A stretch of DNA of 64,000 nt from Phyllobacterium sophorae (GTDB lineage: Bacteria; Pseudomonadota; Alphaproteobacteria; Rhizobiales; Rhizobiaceae), in NCBI RefSeq assembly GCF_003010965.1, contig NZ_PGGM01000002.1:372001-436000 (forward strand), written 5' to 3'. The translations under genes were made by a program, and so were the position numbers. How positions within the stretch are numbered: the stretch's first letter is position 1; each line of letters begins with the position of its first letter. Of this stretch, positions 62,630-64,000 are shown one piece after another. A model generated the notes under the pieces. The model was not told the DNA's origin, searched no databases, and saw only the letters and a program-made list of their open reading frames with translations.

Positions 62630-64000
62630 ATGACGTTCCTTCCTAACCACGACAAGCAAATTCAGAGACTTGAGGCCCGCGCGCAGTCAAGGCTGCCGTG
62701 GTGGGGCAAAAAAACCAAATCGGCAATGTTCGCGTTCTTCGGAATTGCTGTCGCCGTTGTCAGCTTGCTCGTCCTAAGTCACCTGTCGAGCGAAATTTCC
62801 CTTCACGACGTCAAACGCTCCCTGCATGCCATACCTAATGACGTCCTGCTGACCGCGCTATTCTTCACGATTGTCAGCTTCGCAGCCGTTGCCCTGTATG
62901 ATGTCGTTGCGGTCGAAACGATTGCGCCGGGACGGGTGCCATATCACATATCCGCGATGGCGGGCGGTGCCGGGTATGCAATTTCCAATGCGCTGGGGTT
63001 TTCGCTTTTGACGGGCGGTGCGCTTCGATACAGGGTTTACGCTGCGGAAGGCATCGATATCGCTGATATTGGCCGAATTATCGGCACTTCCTGGCTTGCG
63101 ATCTGGTTTGCGTTCACGATCCTGATCGCGGTTGCCCTTGTTATCGATCCAACGAGGATCCCGTGGGTTGTCTCGTTCGGCCCGATGGTGGATCAGGTGA
63201 TCGGCGCCTCAATTCTGGTGGCGGTCGCCGTGCTCTTGTACTGGCTTTCCCGCCGCGAGCGAACCCTGCAGATCGGACGTTTCTCGGTCCGCCTGCCGTC
63301 GTCGCAAGGTGCCTTGCTGCAGGTGTTGGCCGGGCTCGTTGATGTGGCGGCAGCGGCCGCAACACTCTATGTGCTGCTCCCCGCGGGGTCGGTCAACAGT
63401 ATCCCGGCGTTCGCGCTTGTCTATGTCGTCGCGGTGGCTCTTGGCATTGTCAGCCATGCGCCAGGTGGCATCGGTGCATTTGAGGCGACGATCATTGCCG
63501 GTCTGGGGCTCGGTCAGAATCCCGGCGCGATTGCAGCACTGGTGGCATACCGTGCCATCTACACGCTTATTCCCTTCCTGGTGGCGATTGCCGGTTTCGT
63601 GGTCTCCGAGATCCTGCGCAAGCGTCACATCCTTGCCGGCCCGACAATATCGGCAGTGCGAATGTTCGAGCCGCTGATCCCGCCGCTGTCGGCAGGCATT
63701 GCGTTCCTCGGCGGTATCGTTCTCTTGATCTCAGCGGTCATTCCCGATCTGCACCACCGGCTTGAGATGCTCGCGGACGTATTGCCGATGCCGTTTCTGG
63801 AAATGTCGCACCTGGGCGCGAGCTTTGTTGGTGTGGGATTGCTGATCGTGGCACGCGGACTGGCCCGGCGGCTCTGGCGCGCCTGGTTCGTTGCTTTGGT
63901 GCTCTTCAGTCTTGGCGCGATTTTTGCGCTTGCAAAGGGCCTCGCCTGGGAAGAAGCGCTGATGCTGACCCTGATGGCCGGCACGCTGCTGCTGTTTCGC
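62630..64000 (+). CDS. mprF: MprF-like lysylphosphatidylglycerol flippase/synthetase, N-terminal part (leaves the window)
   Basis: The frame stays open to base 64000, giving 457 codons from ATG 62630; another in-frame ATG lies at 62558. The product is a multi-pass membrane protein with about ten hydrophobic segments, including PYHISAMAGGAGYAISNALG and GGALRYRVYAAEG, the flippase domain of MprF (UPF0104/LPG_synthase_TM). The C-terminal synthetase (DUF2156) would lie beyond the window. MprF adds amino acids to phosphatidylglycerol and moves it outward, giving resistance to cationic peptides. Confidence 0.85.
   Translation, partial: MTFLPNHDKQIQRLEARAQSRLPWWGKKTKSAMFAFFGIAVAVVSLLVLSHLSSEISLHDVKRSLHAIPNDVLLTALFFTIVSFAAVALYDVVAVETIAPGRVPYHISAMAGGAGYAISNALGFSLLTGGALRYRVYAAEGIDIADIGRIIGTSWLAIWFAFTILIAVALVIDPTRIPWVVSFGPMVDQVIGASILVAVAVLLYWLSRRERTLQIGRFSVRLPSSQGALLQVLAGLVDVAAAAATLYVLLPAGSVNSIPAFALVYVVAVALGIVSHAPGGIGAFEATIIAGLGLGQNPGAIAALVAYRAIYTLIPFLVAIAGFVVSEILRKRHILAGPTISAVRMFEPLIPPLSAGIAFLGGIVLLISAVIPDLHHRLEMLADVLPMPFLEMSHLGASFVGVGLLIVARGLARRLWRAWFVALVLFSLGAIFALAKGLAWEEALMLTLMAGTLLLFR

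Noticed and set aside
1-64000. tRNA, rRNA, CRISPR and classical insertion sequence search by eye
   Set aside because: No cloverleaf with a T-loop, no rRNA motif, no array of spaced direct repeats and no transposase domain was seen. A covariance or HMM search could still find something short.

Overview
The window is a chromosomal segment of an alphaproteobacterium of the Hyphomicrobiales (Rhizobiales), most like the Phyllobacterium/Brucella/Mesorhizobium group. The evidence is a CckA-type kinase, a candidate Irr (ICE) box in front of an mbfA-like iron exporter gene, a GAAC-N7-GAAC SOS box in front of recA, a DUF1476 ATPase-inhibitor gene, a three-part PurS/PurQ/PurL synthase, DUF1127 and DUF2259 genes, and modular palindromic intergenic repeats. 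The genus is inferred from gene content only. No rRNA, tRNA, CRISPR array, prophage or classical insertion sequence was seen.

Layout. 0-11 kb: the 3' part of cckA, cysK, a LysE exporter, mbfA, a small oxidative/monooxygenase cluster with its ArsR-type regulator, a degenerate SDR, a GNAT enzyme, an OmpA-type lipoprotein, and the pseudouridine catabolic pair psuG/kinase. 11-21 kb: housekeeping genes recA, alaS, icd, trmJ and murI, with an aminotransferase and a YciI protein. 21-28 kb: a luciferase-like monooxygenase, an HxlR regulator with a divergent NAD(P)-binding protein, an extensin-like protein, rpsD, glsA and ttcA. 28-29 kb: a DUF559 nuclease gene set between two inverted copies of a repeat module that recurs, without the gene, elsewhere in the window. 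29-40 kb: an MFS pump, grxD-bolA-purL, a 5-kb accessory stretch (frameshifted SDR, DUF1330, MocR/DUF1127 pair, lipoprotein, GST, a PIN/AbrB toxin-antitoxin module), then purQ, a 39-codon small gene, purS and purC. 40-50 kb: a DUF1476 gene, an aldolase, a hydrolase, a quinone-reductase-like flavoprotein with a TetR regulator, a Tat-exported VOC protein, purB, a DUF2259 protein and rpe. 49-57 kb: a divergent pair of units, one with a periplasmic binding protein and a P1 peptidase, the other with the maturation genes of a CO-dehydrogenase-type molybdenum hydroxylase (flavin reductase, coxD, coxE, a split XdhC, a molybdopterin-binding/nucleotidyltransferase fusion, a secreted hydrolase), but without the hydroxylase subunits. 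58-64 kb: a lipoprotein, a lipid kinase, a glycoamylase-like protein, a fumarylacetoacetase-family enzyme, an unrecognised protein, and the 5' part of an mprF-like gene that leaves the window.

The most unusual structure is the element at 28250-28821: two roughly 90-100 base nested-palindrome modules in inverted orientation around a PD-(D/E)XK-type DUF559 gene whose stop codon lies inside the right module. Elements at 19280, 23794 and 34616 have the same module-spacer-inverted module plan with the gene replaced by a short spacer, and a lone outer hairpin sits at 22522. This looks like a nuclease-carrying mobile element with MITE-like deletion derivatives. The mobility is an inference.
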